DNA from: Breznakia pachnodae
Lineage (GTDB): Bacteria > Bacillota_I > Bacilli_A > Erysipelotrichales > Erysipelotrichaceae
Assembly: GCF_030814225.1 (NCBI RefSeq)
Contig: NZ_JAUSUR010000010.1
Span: forward strand, 1-64,000
Length of the DNA stretch: 64,000 nt
Direction of reading: 5' to 3'
The notes under the pieces are model-generated. The model saw only the letters and a list, made by a program, of their open reading frames with translations, did not search any database and was not told the origin of the DNA. Shown here in pieces: positions 26,442-35,745 of this stretch. A program made the translations under genes and the position numbers. Each line of letters starts with the position of its first letter. The first letter of the stretch is position 1.

Positions 26442-26480
26442 AAAAAGAACTGTGAAATTTAAAAATCACAGTTCTTTTTG
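26442..26480. terminator. Bidirectional terminator of the LevR-like gene
   Basis: Perfect 14-bp stem AAAAAGAACTGTGA / TCACAGTTCTTTTT, 15 bp beyond the stop of the LevR-like gene. Confidence 0.85.
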
Positions 26481-26494
26481 AAGTTTGTAACTAT

Positions 26495-28930
26495 TTAGTT
26501 TTGATTGATATAAGGAATAAATATTTCTGTTATTAGTGCGAATTCAGACGCTGGAATTGTAGTTGAGAAAATTTCAGTAATAATCTCAAAGTTCTTTTCA
26601 ACAGAATAATAAATGTCACTATAAGTATTTATGATAGCCCGATCCTTAGGATATACCATAGGTTCTTTTTTTATACATCGTTCAATCGTAAATGAACAAT
26701 GAAAGAGAAACTTGATTAGTAAGTCGTCAGAGTAACTGATTGATAAATCATGTAAAATATTAACAAGAACATTAAACAATGATTGACACGCTTTAGAAGC
26801 GTTTAAAAAAATTAATGATTCAGACAGTACTTTATCAGTAATTTGTTTGATTAATGTTTGTGCATGATACTCAGTAGATAATTCATCAGTTCCATCACTA
26901 GGCTTCGATAAGTCAAAATAACTCATTGAATTAATAGTTGTACCAAGTGACTCCATTTTTCCAGCAATTTTTACCAAAGACTGCAATGAAATATTAGGTA
27001 TAATAATGAATTCAGCAGTTGTATTACTCTTTATTTCAGATTCTAGATTTTGAATTAATTGGCTATCAGTTGCAACGACAACTCCTTTTTCTTTATTTAT
27101 TTGATCAATCTTTATAGTAATTTCTTTACATAAATCATCGTTCTTTTTATCAGGATCGATCGCTAACCAGTTTGCAGTTGATTTAAAATTTAAACTATTA
27201 ATGTATTCAACATAATCCTTTGCTGTATCTCTATCCTCAGAAACAATGAGTAACTGAATATAATTATTGTTAATCCATTGAGAGGATAAATATAAATAAG
27301 TTGCTATATATTCTATTTCTACGTCAGGAAGAATTAAGTTGTAACTCTCTTTTATCTTTTTATAAATCTTTTTAGCACAGTCATAATCTGTTTGTTTTGC
27401 TATCTTATAATCATTCATTATATAATCATTGTTTATTTGACCACTTCTGATTTGATTAATGCTGTTAGAAATATGTTGAAGTAATCCATATAGTAGATTT
27501 TCATTCTTTGTTATTGGATTATTAAGCATAATTGGATATAAATCATCGTAAATACGCTTTACCATTACAGAGCGAATTGTATTCAATTCTATTTTTGAAG
27601 CACTATCAATGTCTTTTATACATTGATTGATTAACTTATCTTCAATATTGGCTAACAATGGTTCTTCACTTTGAGAGTTGTCATTTAATTCATATAGAAA
27701 TAATAGTTCCTTATTGTCCTGAACAGGCGAAAAGAAGAAATAATCATTGCTGAATAAATTTAGAATATTATTTAGTTCGTTGATTCTCTCATTAACATCA
27801 AAGATATTATTTAATACAGGGGTAGATATGTCATTGAAATCTACATTGATAAATAATTCTTCATTATCTACAAATTTATGATAGCCATTCGAGCATGACT
27901 GGATGATTTCAGCATGCAAATGTGGTAAGTTGCCTGAATAGTTAGACATGATAAAGCAACTAAGTACATCCTTAGAAATACGAATTGTTTTTTCGATTCT
28001 TATTGCTTCTTCTTGAAAATATTGAAGAGTTAAAACTAAAAGTTCATGAATGGATTTTTCTTTTAGACTTGGAATTCTAATTTGCATAGGAAAACTACGT
28101 TTTACATTTGGATCTTTACTAAGACTTTCATCATCGGAAATTGCAATAATTAAGCTTTTCACTTCCACTGTCTTTGATGAAGCGTTAATGGGAGAATAAA
28201 ATCCATTAACAATTGTATTATAAATATTAGATAATACACCACGAGGTAAGCGATCGATATGATCAATTACTAAAATACCGTTTCTTGTTTTTTCAAAATG
28301 ACCTTTATGTACAGAATCCTTTTCCTGATAACCATAAAAATCTTTTAAGATATTATCGTTACTATCGCTTTCATAGTTTAAACAATCAATATGATAATAA
28401 CGCATACTCTCTTTAAAGATATTTTTCTCTATCGAGAATTCATACATCGATTTAGCGAAATTCACTTTACCAGTACAAGGTTCTCCGTATATTAATGTAT
28501 TTAATCCTCTTGGAGGATATAGCACAGCTGCTTTTGCTTTTTGAATTGGTTCATATAAGCTACTATTTTCACGAAGATAAATATCTTGTTCAAAACTGCT
28601 TTGCTTGCGAAGTTTCGTGAAAGGATTTGTAAGTTCTAAATAATCTTTGATATTTTTTCCTTTTGGAATAGTGGTAGGAATATAAACATCTTTATTCAAA
28701 TCATCAATTGGTTTTTTTGCAGCAAATAAAGTTGGTCGACCTTGAATCTTAATTAACAATCCTTCTTGATGAAGCTGATTTAGTATTCTTGAAACATTGG
28801 AACGTTCCATTTGTAAGTCAAGACTAAGATTTGTTGCATCATAATTCATCTTTTCAAACTGATTCTTTTTTAGACAAGTCTTTGTGTGTTCATAGATTGC
28901 TTTGTATATTTCTACTTTCTTTTTATTCAT
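26495..28930 (-). CDS. LevR-like PTS operon regulator with degenerate AAA+ domain
   Basis: An 811-residue regulator with the LevR/ManR layout: an N-terminal winged helix (residues 10-70), an AAA+ domain (about 125-345), then PRD and EIIA-like modules. The AAA+ part is degenerate: Walker A reads GEPCTGK (149-155), the Walker B acid pair is Asp-His (ILVIDHI, 219-225) where Glu is expected, and the GAFTGA loop that contacts sigma-54 is replaced by KDSVHKG (204-210). It is divergent from a mannose-type PTS operon, its presumed target. It most likely works without sigma-54, as a phosphorylation-controlled activator or repressor. Confidence 0.8.
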   Translation of the reverse strand: MNKKKVEIYKAIYEHTKTCLKKNQFEKMNYDATNLSLDLQMERSNVSRILNQLHQEGLLIKIQGRPTLFAAKKPIDDLNKDVYIPTTIPKGKNIKDYLELTNPFTKLRKQSSFEQDIYLRENSSLYEPIQKAKAAVLYPPRGLNTLIYGEPCTGKVNFAKSMYEFSIEKNIFKESMRYYHIDCLNYESDSNDNILKDFYGYQEKDSVHKGHFEKTRNGILVIDHIDRLPRGVLSNIYNTIVNGFYSPINASSKTVEVKSLIIAISDDESLSKDPNVKRSFPMQIRIPSLKEKSIHELLVLTLQYFQEEAIRIEKTIRISKDVLSCFIMSNYSGNLPHLHAEIIQSCSNGYHKFVDNEELFINVDFNDISTPVLNNIFDVNERINELNNILNLFSNDYFFFSPVQDNKELLFLYELNDNSQSEEPLLANIEDKLINQCIKDIDSASKIELNTIRSVMVKRIYDDLYPIMLNNPITKNENLLYGLLQHISNSINQIRSGQINNDYIMNDYKIAKQTDYDCAKKIYKKIKESYNLILPDVEIEYIATYLYLSSQWINNNYIQLLIVSEDRDTAKDYVEYINSLNFKSTANWLAIDPDKKNDDLCKEITIKIDQINKEKGVVVATDSQLIQNLESEIKSNTTAEFIIIPNISLQSLVKIAGKMESLGTTINSMSYFDLSKPSDGTDELSTEYHAQTLIKQITDKVLSESLIFLNASKACQSLFNVLVNILHDLSISYSDDLLIKFLFHCSFTIERCIKKEPMVYPKDRAIINTYSDIYYSVEKNFEIITEIFSTTIPASEFALITEIFIPYINQN

Positions 28931-28998
28931 TAATAGTACCTCTACAATCTCCCTTAGCCTTCTTCGATTAAGTAGATTATATCAGAAAAAAATAATTA

Positions 28999-29178
28999 TT
29001 TTGTGTAAAATGAGTTCTATAACTGCACACAAATGTATAAAACCTGTGATTTTATAAAATATTCTGTGTAAAACAAATAATTTATACTTTCTAAAATTAC
29101 ATTAATATAAAAAGTATTCTGTTAATCACGGCAAATATTGGATATTTTTATAGTGCACAAATAAGGTAGTGTGTAAAT
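28999..29178. promoter_or_regulatory. Cluster of TGTGTAAA-type boxes
   Basis: Five related boxes in both orientations: TTTTGTGTAAAA (28999-29010), GCACACAAAT (29025-29034), CTGTGTAAAA (29064-29073), GTGCACAAAT (29153-29162) and AGTGTGTAAAT (29168-29178). Clustered upstream sites fit an enhancer-type binding region for the adjacent LevR-like protein. No -24/-12 sigma-54 promoter was found. Confidence 0.5.
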
Positions 29179-29190
29179 TTAGATTGAATT

Positions 29191-29236
29191 TTGTAGCATT
29201 TAAATTTGATGCTATACTCTGGATGTAGCATCAAAT
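29191..29236 (+). promoter_or_regulatory. Promoter and inverted-repeat operator of the second PTS operon
   Basis: -35 TTGTAG (29191-29196) and -10 TATACT (29213-29218) are 16 bp apart. The -10 is overlapped by a perfect dyad ATTTGATGCTA / TAGCATCAAAT with an 11-bp centre (29204-29236). The left arm is also part of a second dyad with TAGCAT at 29194-29199. Confidence 0.5.
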
Positions 29237-29285
29237 GGTGCTGAAACATAAAACTTAAGTTTTGAAAGAAGTAAAGGAGGAATTT

Positions 29286-29705
29286 ATGATTGCAATGTTG
29301 ATTGTAACGCATGGGGATCTAGCAAAAGCGCTAGTATCAAGTGCACACCTGATTATGGGTGAATCTTCTTTAACGGAAAGTCAGGGACTCTATCATGGGG
29401 AGAACATTGAAGGGTTAAAAGATACGGTTAAAGATTCAATTACAAATCTACACGAAAAATCTGAAGGAGACGGAGTAATTATTCTGACTGATTTATTTGG
29501 TGGGAGTCCATCCAATGCAATTGCAAGAGCGTTACATGAACTGGGAGATAACGTAAAAGCGGAATGTATAACAGGGGTCAATTTGCCAATCTTATTAGAA
29601 GCGGCAAATTGCAAAAGTTATATGAATTTGGATGAACTAAAGAATCATTGTATTAATGCAGGTAAAGATAATATCTTATGCCTAAAAGAGAGACTGAATT
29701 TTTAA
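29286..29705 (+). CDS. PTS mannose/fructose family EIIA
   Basis: A 139-residue EIIA with phosphorylated His9 in LIVTHGDLAKAL and the ILTDLFGGSPSN signature. AAAGGAGG (29274-29281) fixes the ATG at 29286 rather than an upstream TTG. It is the first gene of a nine-gene PTS and catabolic operon facing away from the LevR-like regulator. Confidence 0.92.
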   Translation: MIAMLIVTHGDLAKALVSSAHLIMGESSLTESQGLYHGENIEGLKDTVKDSITNLHEKSEGDGVIILTDLFGGSPSNAIARALHELGDNVKAECITGVNLPILLEAANCKSYMNLDELKNHCINAGKDNILCLKERLNF

Positions 29706-29730
29706 GTAATGATTATAAGGAGGAAATATA

Positions 29731-30489
29731 ATGGATATTACTATTTTTCAAGCGGTATTGATTGGACTACTATATTATTTAACAAATAATGGTGTTCCTT
29801 GGTTAACAGGTTTAGGGAGTGTATCAATTCGTCAGCCAATTTGTGCTGGAACGATTGTAGGAATTATTTTAGGGAAACCAGTTGAAGGCTGTATCATGGG
29901 AGCTACCATAAATACAATTTATTTAGGGTTTATAAATGCTGGTGGTACACTACCAACAGATCCAGGAATTGGAGGAGTTGTTGGTACGGCGTTGGCATTA
30001 TCAGTGAATGCTACTCCAGAAGTAGCGATGTCAATTGCAGTTCCATTAGGGATTATGGGAACCATGATTTGGACATTACGTCAAACAGTAAATATTTATT
30101 TTGTACACCAAATGGATAAATATGCTTTGGTTGGAGATATTAAGAAGATGGCTTTTTGGCAATTGGTGCCAACACAAATATTTGGTTGTTTAGTAACAGC
30201 AATTCCATGTGCCTTGCTAGTTTATTTTGGAGCAAGTGCTACACAAAGTGTACTTGATGCATTGGCAGGTACACCATTACATATCTTAACTGTAATTGGT
30301 GGGATTTTACCAGCAGTAGGGATTGCAATGATTATTCGTATGTTGAATACAAGAAGTGGAATATTAGTGTTCTTTATGTTTGGTTTTTTCTTAGCAACAT
30401 ATTCAGGATTAAGCATGTTAGTGATTTCAGTATTTGCAGGAATTATTGCTTACTTCTATGGTGAGTTGAAATTTAAGGAGGAAAAGTAA
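29731..30489 (+). CDS. PTS mannose/fructose/sorbose family EIIC
   Basis: A 252-residue membrane EIIC. Family features are GKPVEGCIMGATINTIYLGFI near residues 50-70 and the GGTLPTDPGIGGVVGTAL loop. It forms the substrate channel together with EIID. AAGGAGG precedes the ATG, and its stop overlaps the EIID start. Confidence 0.92.
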   Translation: MDITIFQAVLIGLLYYLTNNGVPWLTGLGSVSIRQPICAGTIVGIILGKPVEGCIMGATINTIYLGFINAGGTLPTDPGIGGVVGTALALSVNATPEVAMSIAVPLGIMGTMIWTLRQTVNIYFVHQMDKYALVGDIKKMAFWQLVPTQIFGCLVTAIPCALLVYFGASATQSVLDALAGTPLHILTVIGGILPAVGIAMIIRMLNTRSGILVFFMFGFFLATYSGLSMLVISVFAGIIAYFYGELKFKEEK

Positions 30490-31319
30490 TGAGTAATACA
30501 TCAGAAACAAACAAATTGCTTACAAAAAAGGATTTAAATACATCCTATTGGATGTTTGAAATCTTTGCCCAAGCATGTTGTAGTTATGAGCGTTTGCAAG
30601 CACCAGGATTCTTTTCAGGAATGAAGAATGTAATTGCAAAATTATACCCAGATAAAAATGATCGTATTGAAGCATGTCAAAGACATATGGAATTTTACAA
30701 CTCGGAATTTGCTCTTGTGGGGCCACTTATTTTAGGGCTTACAATTGCACTTGAAGAAGAAAAGGCATCAGGAGCTGATCTTGATGGAACAGCAATTGCT
30801 GCAATTAAAACATCACTGATGGGTCCACTTGCAGGTATTGGAGATACCCTAAGACAAGGAACATTCATTCCAATTATTGGATCAATTGCTATCTCTATTG
30901 GGCAAACAGGAAATCTACTAGGACCAATCTTCTATTTTGTGGCAACTTTAGTATTAAACTTTGGAATCAGTTATAATCTATTTCACAGAGCTTATGGACA
31001 AGGAAGAGATTTTGTTGGTGAGTTCTTCGAAAGTGGAAAGATGGAGAAGATTATGACTATGGTAACTGCCATGGGAGCAATTACGATTGGTGCACTTGCT
31101 GCAACAACAGTCAAATTAAGTTCAGTGGCAGAAATTACATTAGGAGATAATGTATTAAATATTCAAGAAGGAATCTTTGATAAGATTTGTTTAAATCTTC
31201 TTCCTTTGGGAGTTGTAATGTTAACATTCTATCTTATGAATAAAAAAGTTAGTGTAAATAAAGTGTTATTAATTTTATTTGCTATTGGAATTATTGGTGG
31301 AATAGCAGGAATTATATAG
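30489..31319 (+). CDS. PTS mannose/fructose/sorbose family EIID
   Basis: A 276-residue EIID with LTKKDLNTSYWMFEIFAQACCSYERLQAPGF at the N-terminus in family-typical form (LTKKDLN; SYERLQ) and the TSLMGPLAGIGDTLRQG signature. It is translationally coupled to EIIC by a one-base overlap. Unlike the first PTS operon, the EIIB gene is separated from C and D by an enzyme gene. Confidence 0.92.
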   Translation: MSNTSETNKLLTKKDLNTSYWMFEIFAQACCSYERLQAPGFFSGMKNVIAKLYPDKNDRIEACQRHMEFYNSEFALVGPLILGLTIALEEEKASGADLDGTAIAAIKTSLMGPLAGIGDTLRQGTFIPIIGSIAISIGQTGNLLGPIFYFVATLVLNFGISYNLFHRAYGQGRDFVGEFFESGKMEKIMTMVTAMGAITIGALAATTVKLSSVAEITLGDNVLNIQEGIFDKICLNLLPLGVVMLTFYLMNKKVSVNKVLLILFAIGIIGGIAGII

Positions 31320-31334
31320 TTAGGGGGAGAACCT

Positions 31335-32261
31335 ATGAAAGTTTTGATTACATCAAATAGTTTTAGTAAATTTGATGAAACTCCAAGACAAAAAATGTTA
31401 GATCTTGGGTGGGAGTTAATTGGAAATCGATATAAACACATTATGAATGAAGAAGAGATGATGGGTGAAGTAAATGAAGTGGATGCAATTATTTTAGGAT
31501 CAGACACAGTAAGTAAAAAAGTACTTGATAAAGCAAACGATTTACAAATCATTTCACGATATGGTGTTGGGATTGATAATATTGATTTAGAAACAGCAAA
31601 AGAAAAAGGTATTGAAGTTACAGTGACTGCAAATTGTAATACAGAAGCAGTTGCTGATTATGCGATAGGATTGATGTTGTCAACATTACGGCATATTTGT
31701 AATGTTGATAGTAATTTGAAAAAGAATACATGGAAAAAAGAAACAGGCTTGGACTTATGTAATAAAACAGTAGGTGTATTTGGATTGGGTGCGATTGGTA
31801 GGGAAGTAGTAAAAAGACTACAGGGATTTAATTGTAAAATTTTGGGATATGACAAATATGTGGATGAGGATTATTGCAAAAACGAAAATATTACTATTAA
31901 AGAACCTAAAGAGATTTTTAAAGAAGCGGATATCATAACGCTTCATATGCCTGGTAATGTGGATGGCAGTTATTTCATATCAAAAAGGGAACTGGATATG
32001 ATGAAATCATCCATGGTTATTATTAATACTGCTCGTGCGTCTTTGATTGATGAAGAAGCAATGATTTGTGCGTTAAAAGATAAACGAATTTATGGTTATG
32101 GGACAGATGTGTTTGCTGAAGAACCATTAGTGAATAAAGAGTTTGCAGACTTGGATAATGTAGTGTTGAGTCCACATAATGCTGCTGTAAGTGTAGAAGC
32201 AATTAATAAAATGTCGCATAAAGCAGTAGATAATTTAATTGAATATTTTAAAACGAAATAG
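31335..32261 (+). CDS. D-isomer-specific 2-hydroxyacid dehydrogenase
   Basis: A 308-residue NAD(P)-dependent dehydrogenase of the phosphoglycerate dehydrogenase type. The Rossmann motif is VFGLGAIGREV. Catalytic residues are Arg in IISRYGVGIDN, Glu in DVFAEEP and His in LSPHNAA. The length is of the short form, with no ACT domain. In this operon it probably reduces or oxidises a 2-keto/2-hydroxy acid intermediate of the imported sugar derivative. GGGGGAG lies 7 bases upstream. Confidence 0.85.
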   Translation: MKVLITSNSFSKFDETPRQKMLDLGWELIGNRYKHIMNEEEMMGEVNEVDAIILGSDTVSKKVLDKANDLQIISRYGVGIDNIDLETAKEKGIEVTVTANCNTEAVADYAIGLMLSTLRHICNVDSNLKKNTWKKETGLDLCNKTVGVFGLGAIGREVVKRLQGFNCKILGYDKYVDEDYCKNENITIKEPKEIFKEADIITLHMPGNVDGSYFISKRELDMMKSSMVIINTARASLIDEEAMICALKDKRIYGYGTDVFAEEPLVNKEFADLDNVVLSPHNAAVSVEAINKMSHKAVDNLIEYFKTK

Positions 32262-32282
32262 TTTTGAAAGGAGTATGTAAAT

Positions 32283-32756
32283 ATGAAAAATATTGTATGG
32301 ACTAGAATTGATGATCGTTTGATTCATGGGCAGGTAATGACGCAGTGGATTCAATATACATCAGCAAATGAAGTGTTGATTATTGATGATGGAGTAGCGA
32401 AAGATTCTTTTCTACAAATGGTCATGAAATCTAGTGTTCCTAAAACAATAAACTTAGAAGTTCGCAGTGTAGAAGAAGCAGTCGATTATTTGAAAGATGA
32501 TTCTAAAAGTGAGAAGATTATCATTCTTGTAAAGACACCTATAGTGCTTGATGAACTGGCTAATAATGGTATTGATTTTGAGTTAATTAACGTTGGTGGA
32601 ATAGGTGCAAAAGCTGGAAGAAAATCAATGTATAAAAATATCTCAGTAAGTGAAGATGAAAAAACCGCATTTCGTAATTTAGTGGATAAAGGAGTTAATG
32701 TTTTCTTTAGAGTAGTTACGACTGATCCACAAGAAGATATTAAGAAATACTTGTAG
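32283..32756 (+). CDS. PTS mannose/fructose/sorbose family EIIB
   Basis: A 157-residue EIIB with the phosphorylated His15 in TRIDDRLIHGQVMTQW. It completes the second four-component PTS. GAAAGGAG stands 11 bases before the ATG. It lies between the hydroxyacid dehydrogenase and the aldolase. Confidence 0.92.
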   Translation: MKNIVWTRIDDRLIHGQVMTQWIQYTSANEVLIIDDGVAKDSFLQMVMKSSVPKTINLEVRSVEEAVDYLKDDSKSEKIIILVKTPIVLDELANNGIDFELINVGGIGAKAGRKSMYKNISVSEDEKTAFRNLVDKGVNVFFRVVTTDPQEDIKKYL

Positions 32757-32772
32757 AAACGGGGAGAGAAAG

Positions 32773-33420
32773 ATGAATGAGACAGTAAAGTTTATAGAAG
32801 ATAATAAGGTACTGGTTATCTGTCGTGGTATTTATGGAGAAGATTTAAGAAAACTGATTGAATCTTTATATAAAGGTGGAATACGTATGGCAGAGGTAAC
32901 ATTTGATCAAGCAGATCCAAATGCTGTTGAAAAAACCAGTAGTGCAATTTCAATGTTAATAAAGAACTTTCCAGATATGAAAATTGGTTCTGGAACGGTT
33001 ACTAGAGTTGAACATGTAGAAGCTACAAAAAAAGCGGGTGGTGAGTTCTGTTTATCACCTGATGTTAATGAAGAAGTAATCATAGCAACAAAGGAAGCGG
33101 GTTTAATATCAATTCCTGGAGCAATGACTGCTACTGAAATCTTAACTGCACATCGTGCTGGAGCAGATATTGTGAAAATATTTCCAGCTGGACATTTAGG
33201 ACTGAAATATATCAAAGATATCCAAGGACCAATCAATAATGTGAAGTTCTTAGCTGCAGCTGGAGTGAGTGAAGAAAACTTTGCTGATTTCTTAGAAACA
33301 GGATATATTGGAGCAGGAATTAGTGGACGATTACTAGATAAAAAAGTAATTGCTGAAGGCAATTATGAAGAACTAACAAGAAGAGCGAAAACTTTTGTAG
33401 ATATTGCACAATCAAAATGA
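32773..33420 (+). CDS. KDPG/KHG-type aldolase
   Basis: A 215-residue class I aldolase of the Eda family. The catalytic Glu is in GIRMAEVTFD, the Schiff-base Lys in ADIVKIFPAGHLG, and other family elements are GSGTVTRVEH, FCLSPDVNE and PGAMTATEI. It cleaves 2-keto-3-deoxy-6-phospho sugar acids to pyruvate and a triose phosphate. Its presence implies that the PTS substrate is converted to a 2-keto-3-deoxy acid phosphate. GGGGAGAG lies 7 bases upstream. Confidence 0.88.
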   Translation: MNETVKFIEDNKVLVICRGIYGEDLRKLIESLYKGGIRMAEVTFDQADPNAVEKTSSAISMLIKNFPDMKIGSGTVTRVEHVEATKKAGGEFCLSPDVNEEVIIATKEAGLISIPGAMTATEILTAHRAGADIVKIFPAGHLGLKYIKDIQGPINNVKFLAAAGVSEENFADFLETGYIGAGISGRLLDKKVIAEGNYEELTRRAKTFVDIAQSK

Positions 33421-33422
33421 TC

Positions 33423-33456
33423 AAAAGAATCAGCTTAAGCTGATTCTTATTTTTTA
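33423..33456 (+). terminator. Intra-operon terminator or attenuator
   Basis: Self-complementary AAAAGAATCAGCTT / AAGCTGATTCTT followed by a T run, between the aldolase and the first mannitol-dehydrogenase-family gene. Partial read-through is expected. Confidence 0.75.
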
Positions 33457-33470
33457 AGGAGGAGAAAAAA

Positions 33471-34649
33471 ATGAAAGCAATCGTATTTGGAGCTGGAAAA
33501 ATTGCTCGAGGATTTATAGGGCAGTTATTATATTTAAGTAATTATGAAATAGTGTTTGTAGATGTAAGTAAAGATTTGGTGCATAAATTAAATGAAGATA
33601 AATCCTATCATGTACATGTGTTAGGTGATTCTTCATTAGATAATGATGTAACTAATTATAAGGCATTAACATTTGATGATGAAGCATCAATTGCAAAAGA
33701 ATTGGTAACTTCTGATATTAGTTTTGTTGCAGTAGGTGGCCAAAATTTAGGTAGCGTTGGAAAGTTAGTTGCTTCCATCTATAATAAAAATGGAATTGAG
33801 GAAAAACCTTTTAATTTTATCACTTGTGAGAATTGGAAAGATGCAGGAAAAGCATTATATGATTCCATTAAACAAGAGTTGAAAAAAGATTTGCATAATG
33901 ATTTTGATAATTATATAGGTATAAATGAAGCAGTTATTATGAGGACAGCTACACAACCATCTGAGGAGTTAAGTGAAGCTGATCCTACTGGAGTGTGGGT
34001 TCAGAACTATTGGTATCTCCCTGTAGATAGCAAGAATTTCAAAGGAAGTATACCGGCTATTCATTCGATGAAACTTATTGATGATTTTGGTAACTTTCTT
34101 CAACAGAAAATGTATACTAACAATACCAGTAATGCAGTCATTGCCTACAACGGATATCTTTTGGGATATAATTTAATTGCTGAAGCAACCAATAGTCCAG
34201 AGATATCTAAACTTCTTGATAAAGCATATAAGGAAATAAATTCTATTTTAATTATGGAATTAAATTTAGATCCAGAGAAACAAGAAGAATTTGCAAAGAA
34301 AGCAAGAGCTAAGTATGGGGATTGGGAAATTGTTGACCGTATCATTCGACATGGAAAGGATCCATTAAGAAAACTAGGCCCAGAAGATCGATTAATCGCA
34401 CCAGCTAGGATGGCATATAGATATAATATTTATCCTGAAATTATTATTGATACAATTGCAAAAGCAATTATGTTTGATGAGAAAAGTGATGAAGCAGCCC
34501 AAAAGTTACAAGAAATGCGTAAAGATAATGGTGTTGAATATGTACTACAAACAGTTAGTAAATTAAATCCAAAAGAACCACTCTATCAAGATGTAATACA
34601 ACGATATAATGAATTAATGGAGAAAGGTGTGGAGAAGAGTTATGAATAA
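33471..34649 (+). CDS. Mannitol dehydrogenase-family (polyol/sugar acid) oxidoreductase
   Basis: A 392-residue member of the long-chain mannitol dehydrogenase family, close in size to mannitol-1-phosphate 5-dehydrogenase. The N-terminal nucleotide-binding motif is VFGAGKIARGFIGQ. The catalytic stretch KMYTNNTSNAVIAYNGY keeps the Lys and Asn, but the usual His (NTxHA) is Asn. AAGGAGGAG lies upstream. Its stop is only 8 bases beyond the start of a second, diverged member of the same family. It probably oxidises a phosphorylated polyol or reduces a keto-acid phosphate in this pathway. Confidence 0.75.
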   Translation: MKAIVFGAGKIARGFIGQLLYLSNYEIVFVDVSKDLVHKLNEDKSYHVHVLGDSSLDNDVTNYKALTFDDEASIAKELVTSDISFVAVGGQNLGSVGKLVASIYNKNGIEEKPFNFITCENWKDAGKALYDSIKQELKKDLHNDFDNYIGINEAVIMRTATQPSEELSEADPTGVWVQNYWYLPVDSKNFKGSIPAIHSMKLIDDFGNFLQQKMYTNNTSNAVIAYNGYLLGYNLIAEATNSPEISKLLDKAYKEINSILIMELNLDPEKQEEFAKKARAKYGDWEIVDRIIRHGKDPLRKLGPEDRLIAPARMAYRYNIYPEIIIDTIAKAIMFDEKSDEAAQKLQEMRKDNGVEYVLQTVSKLNPKEPLYQDVIQRYNELMEKGVEKSYE

Positions 34650-35736
34650 GAATGTTGTAATTATTGGCGCTGGACAAACTGGCAGGGGATATCTTAATCG
34701 TTTGATTGCATTGTCAAATCAAAAAGTAACTTTTATTGATAAAGATGAAGTGTTAATCCATGCTTTAAATAAGCAAAAGGAATATACAATTGATTTTGGA
34801 AATCAAGGAAGAGAGTCAATCGTTATTGATAATTTTGATGCCTATTCGATAGAAAATCCAAAAGCAGTTGAGGCACTTGCTGATGCAACTTATGTATTTA
34901 CAAGTGTGGGTGAAAAGAATTTAGTAGATTTGATTCCTTTAATAAAAAATAGCCTAAAAAACAGAGGAGATAATCCTTTGTATATTATAACTGGAGAGAA
35001 TGGAGTTGCACCTAAAGTTAAATTGATACAGTTAACTCAAGATAAACGAGTTCATTTATCTGAATCAGTTATTTTCTGTACAACAATCACCAAAGAAAAT
35101 TCACTAGATATTTTGAGTGAAGACTTAGATTTTCTTCCATATGATATTAAATTCTTGCCCAACCCTTTAAATTATCATGGGATGGTTGCAGAAGAAAATT
35201 TTAAAGATTTGCTTGAGCGAAAGATTTATACTTATAATTGTTTAAGTGCCTGTAGTGCATATCTAGGCTATGTAAAGGGCATTGAAAACTATGCACAAGC
35301 AGGGAATGATATTGAAGTAGATAAGTATTTACATAAAATTGCAACGTCAATCAATGAAGCAATTGCCAAAGAATACTACGTAGATATTCAAAAACAGACA
35401 GAGTTTTCACAAATGGCAATTAAAAAGTTTCAAAATAAAGAAATTGTAGATACTGTAGAAAGAAATGTGCGTGATGTGGATCGTAAGCTTGGTGATCATG
35501 AGCGTATTATCGCTCCACTTATGTTATTAACAAAATATCATCTAGAGTCAAAAGAATTATTGTTTGTAGCTGCTAGCGCATTATATTATGGAATAGAGAC
35601 AGATACATTAATTAAAGACAAAGATATTTATGAACACTATTTCGGAATGCTCTCAAGCTCGTGGATTAATGAAATTAAAGAAGATATAAAGTATCTTGAG
35701 AAACATAAAGATTCAGAAGAATTACGATTACCATGA
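34642..35736 (+). CDS. Second mannitol dehydrogenase-family oxidoreductase
   Basis: A 364-residue paralogue-like protein. The nucleotide-binding motif is VIIGAGQTGRGYLNR. The active-site Lys is in ERKIYTYNCLSACSAYLGY, where the family His is replaced by Ser. GHRGGTGTGGAGAAG-like spacing is simple: GTGGAGAAG sits 5 bases before the ATG at 34642. It overlaps the preceding enzyme by 8 bases, suggesting coupled synthesis and perhaps a heteromer. The shared family and altered catalytic residue in both make a two-subunit or two-step enzyme possible. Confidence 0.7.
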   Translation: MNKNVVIIGAGQTGRGYLNRLIALSNQKVTFIDKDEVLIHALNKQKEYTIDFGNQGRESIVIDNFDAYSIENPKAVEALADATYVFTSVGEKNLVDLIPLIKNSLKNRGDNPLYIITGENGVAPKVKLIQLTQDKRVHLSESVIFCTTITKENSLDILSEDLDFLPYDIKFLPNPLNYHGMVAEENFKDLLERKIYTYNCLSACSAYLGYVKGIENYAQAGNDIEVDKYLHKIATSINEAIAKEYYVDIQKQTEFSQMAIKKFQNKEIVDTVERNVRDVDRKLGDHERIIAPLMLLTKYHLESKELLFVAASALYYGIETDTLIKDKDIYEHYFGMLSSSWINEIKEDIKYLEKHKDSEELRLP

Positions 35737-35745
35737 AAAGAAACT

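Noticed and set aside
29100..29150. Sigma-54 promoter before the second PTS operon (CGGCAAATATTGGAT)
   Set aside because: The -12 GC is absent and the regulator lacks the GAFTGA loop; sigma-A-like boxes are better placed.
32907..33362. A 151-codon open frame on the minus strand inside the aldolase gene
   Set aside because: It is the antisense shadow of a well-conserved aldolase, lacks a ribosome binding site and has unnatural composition.
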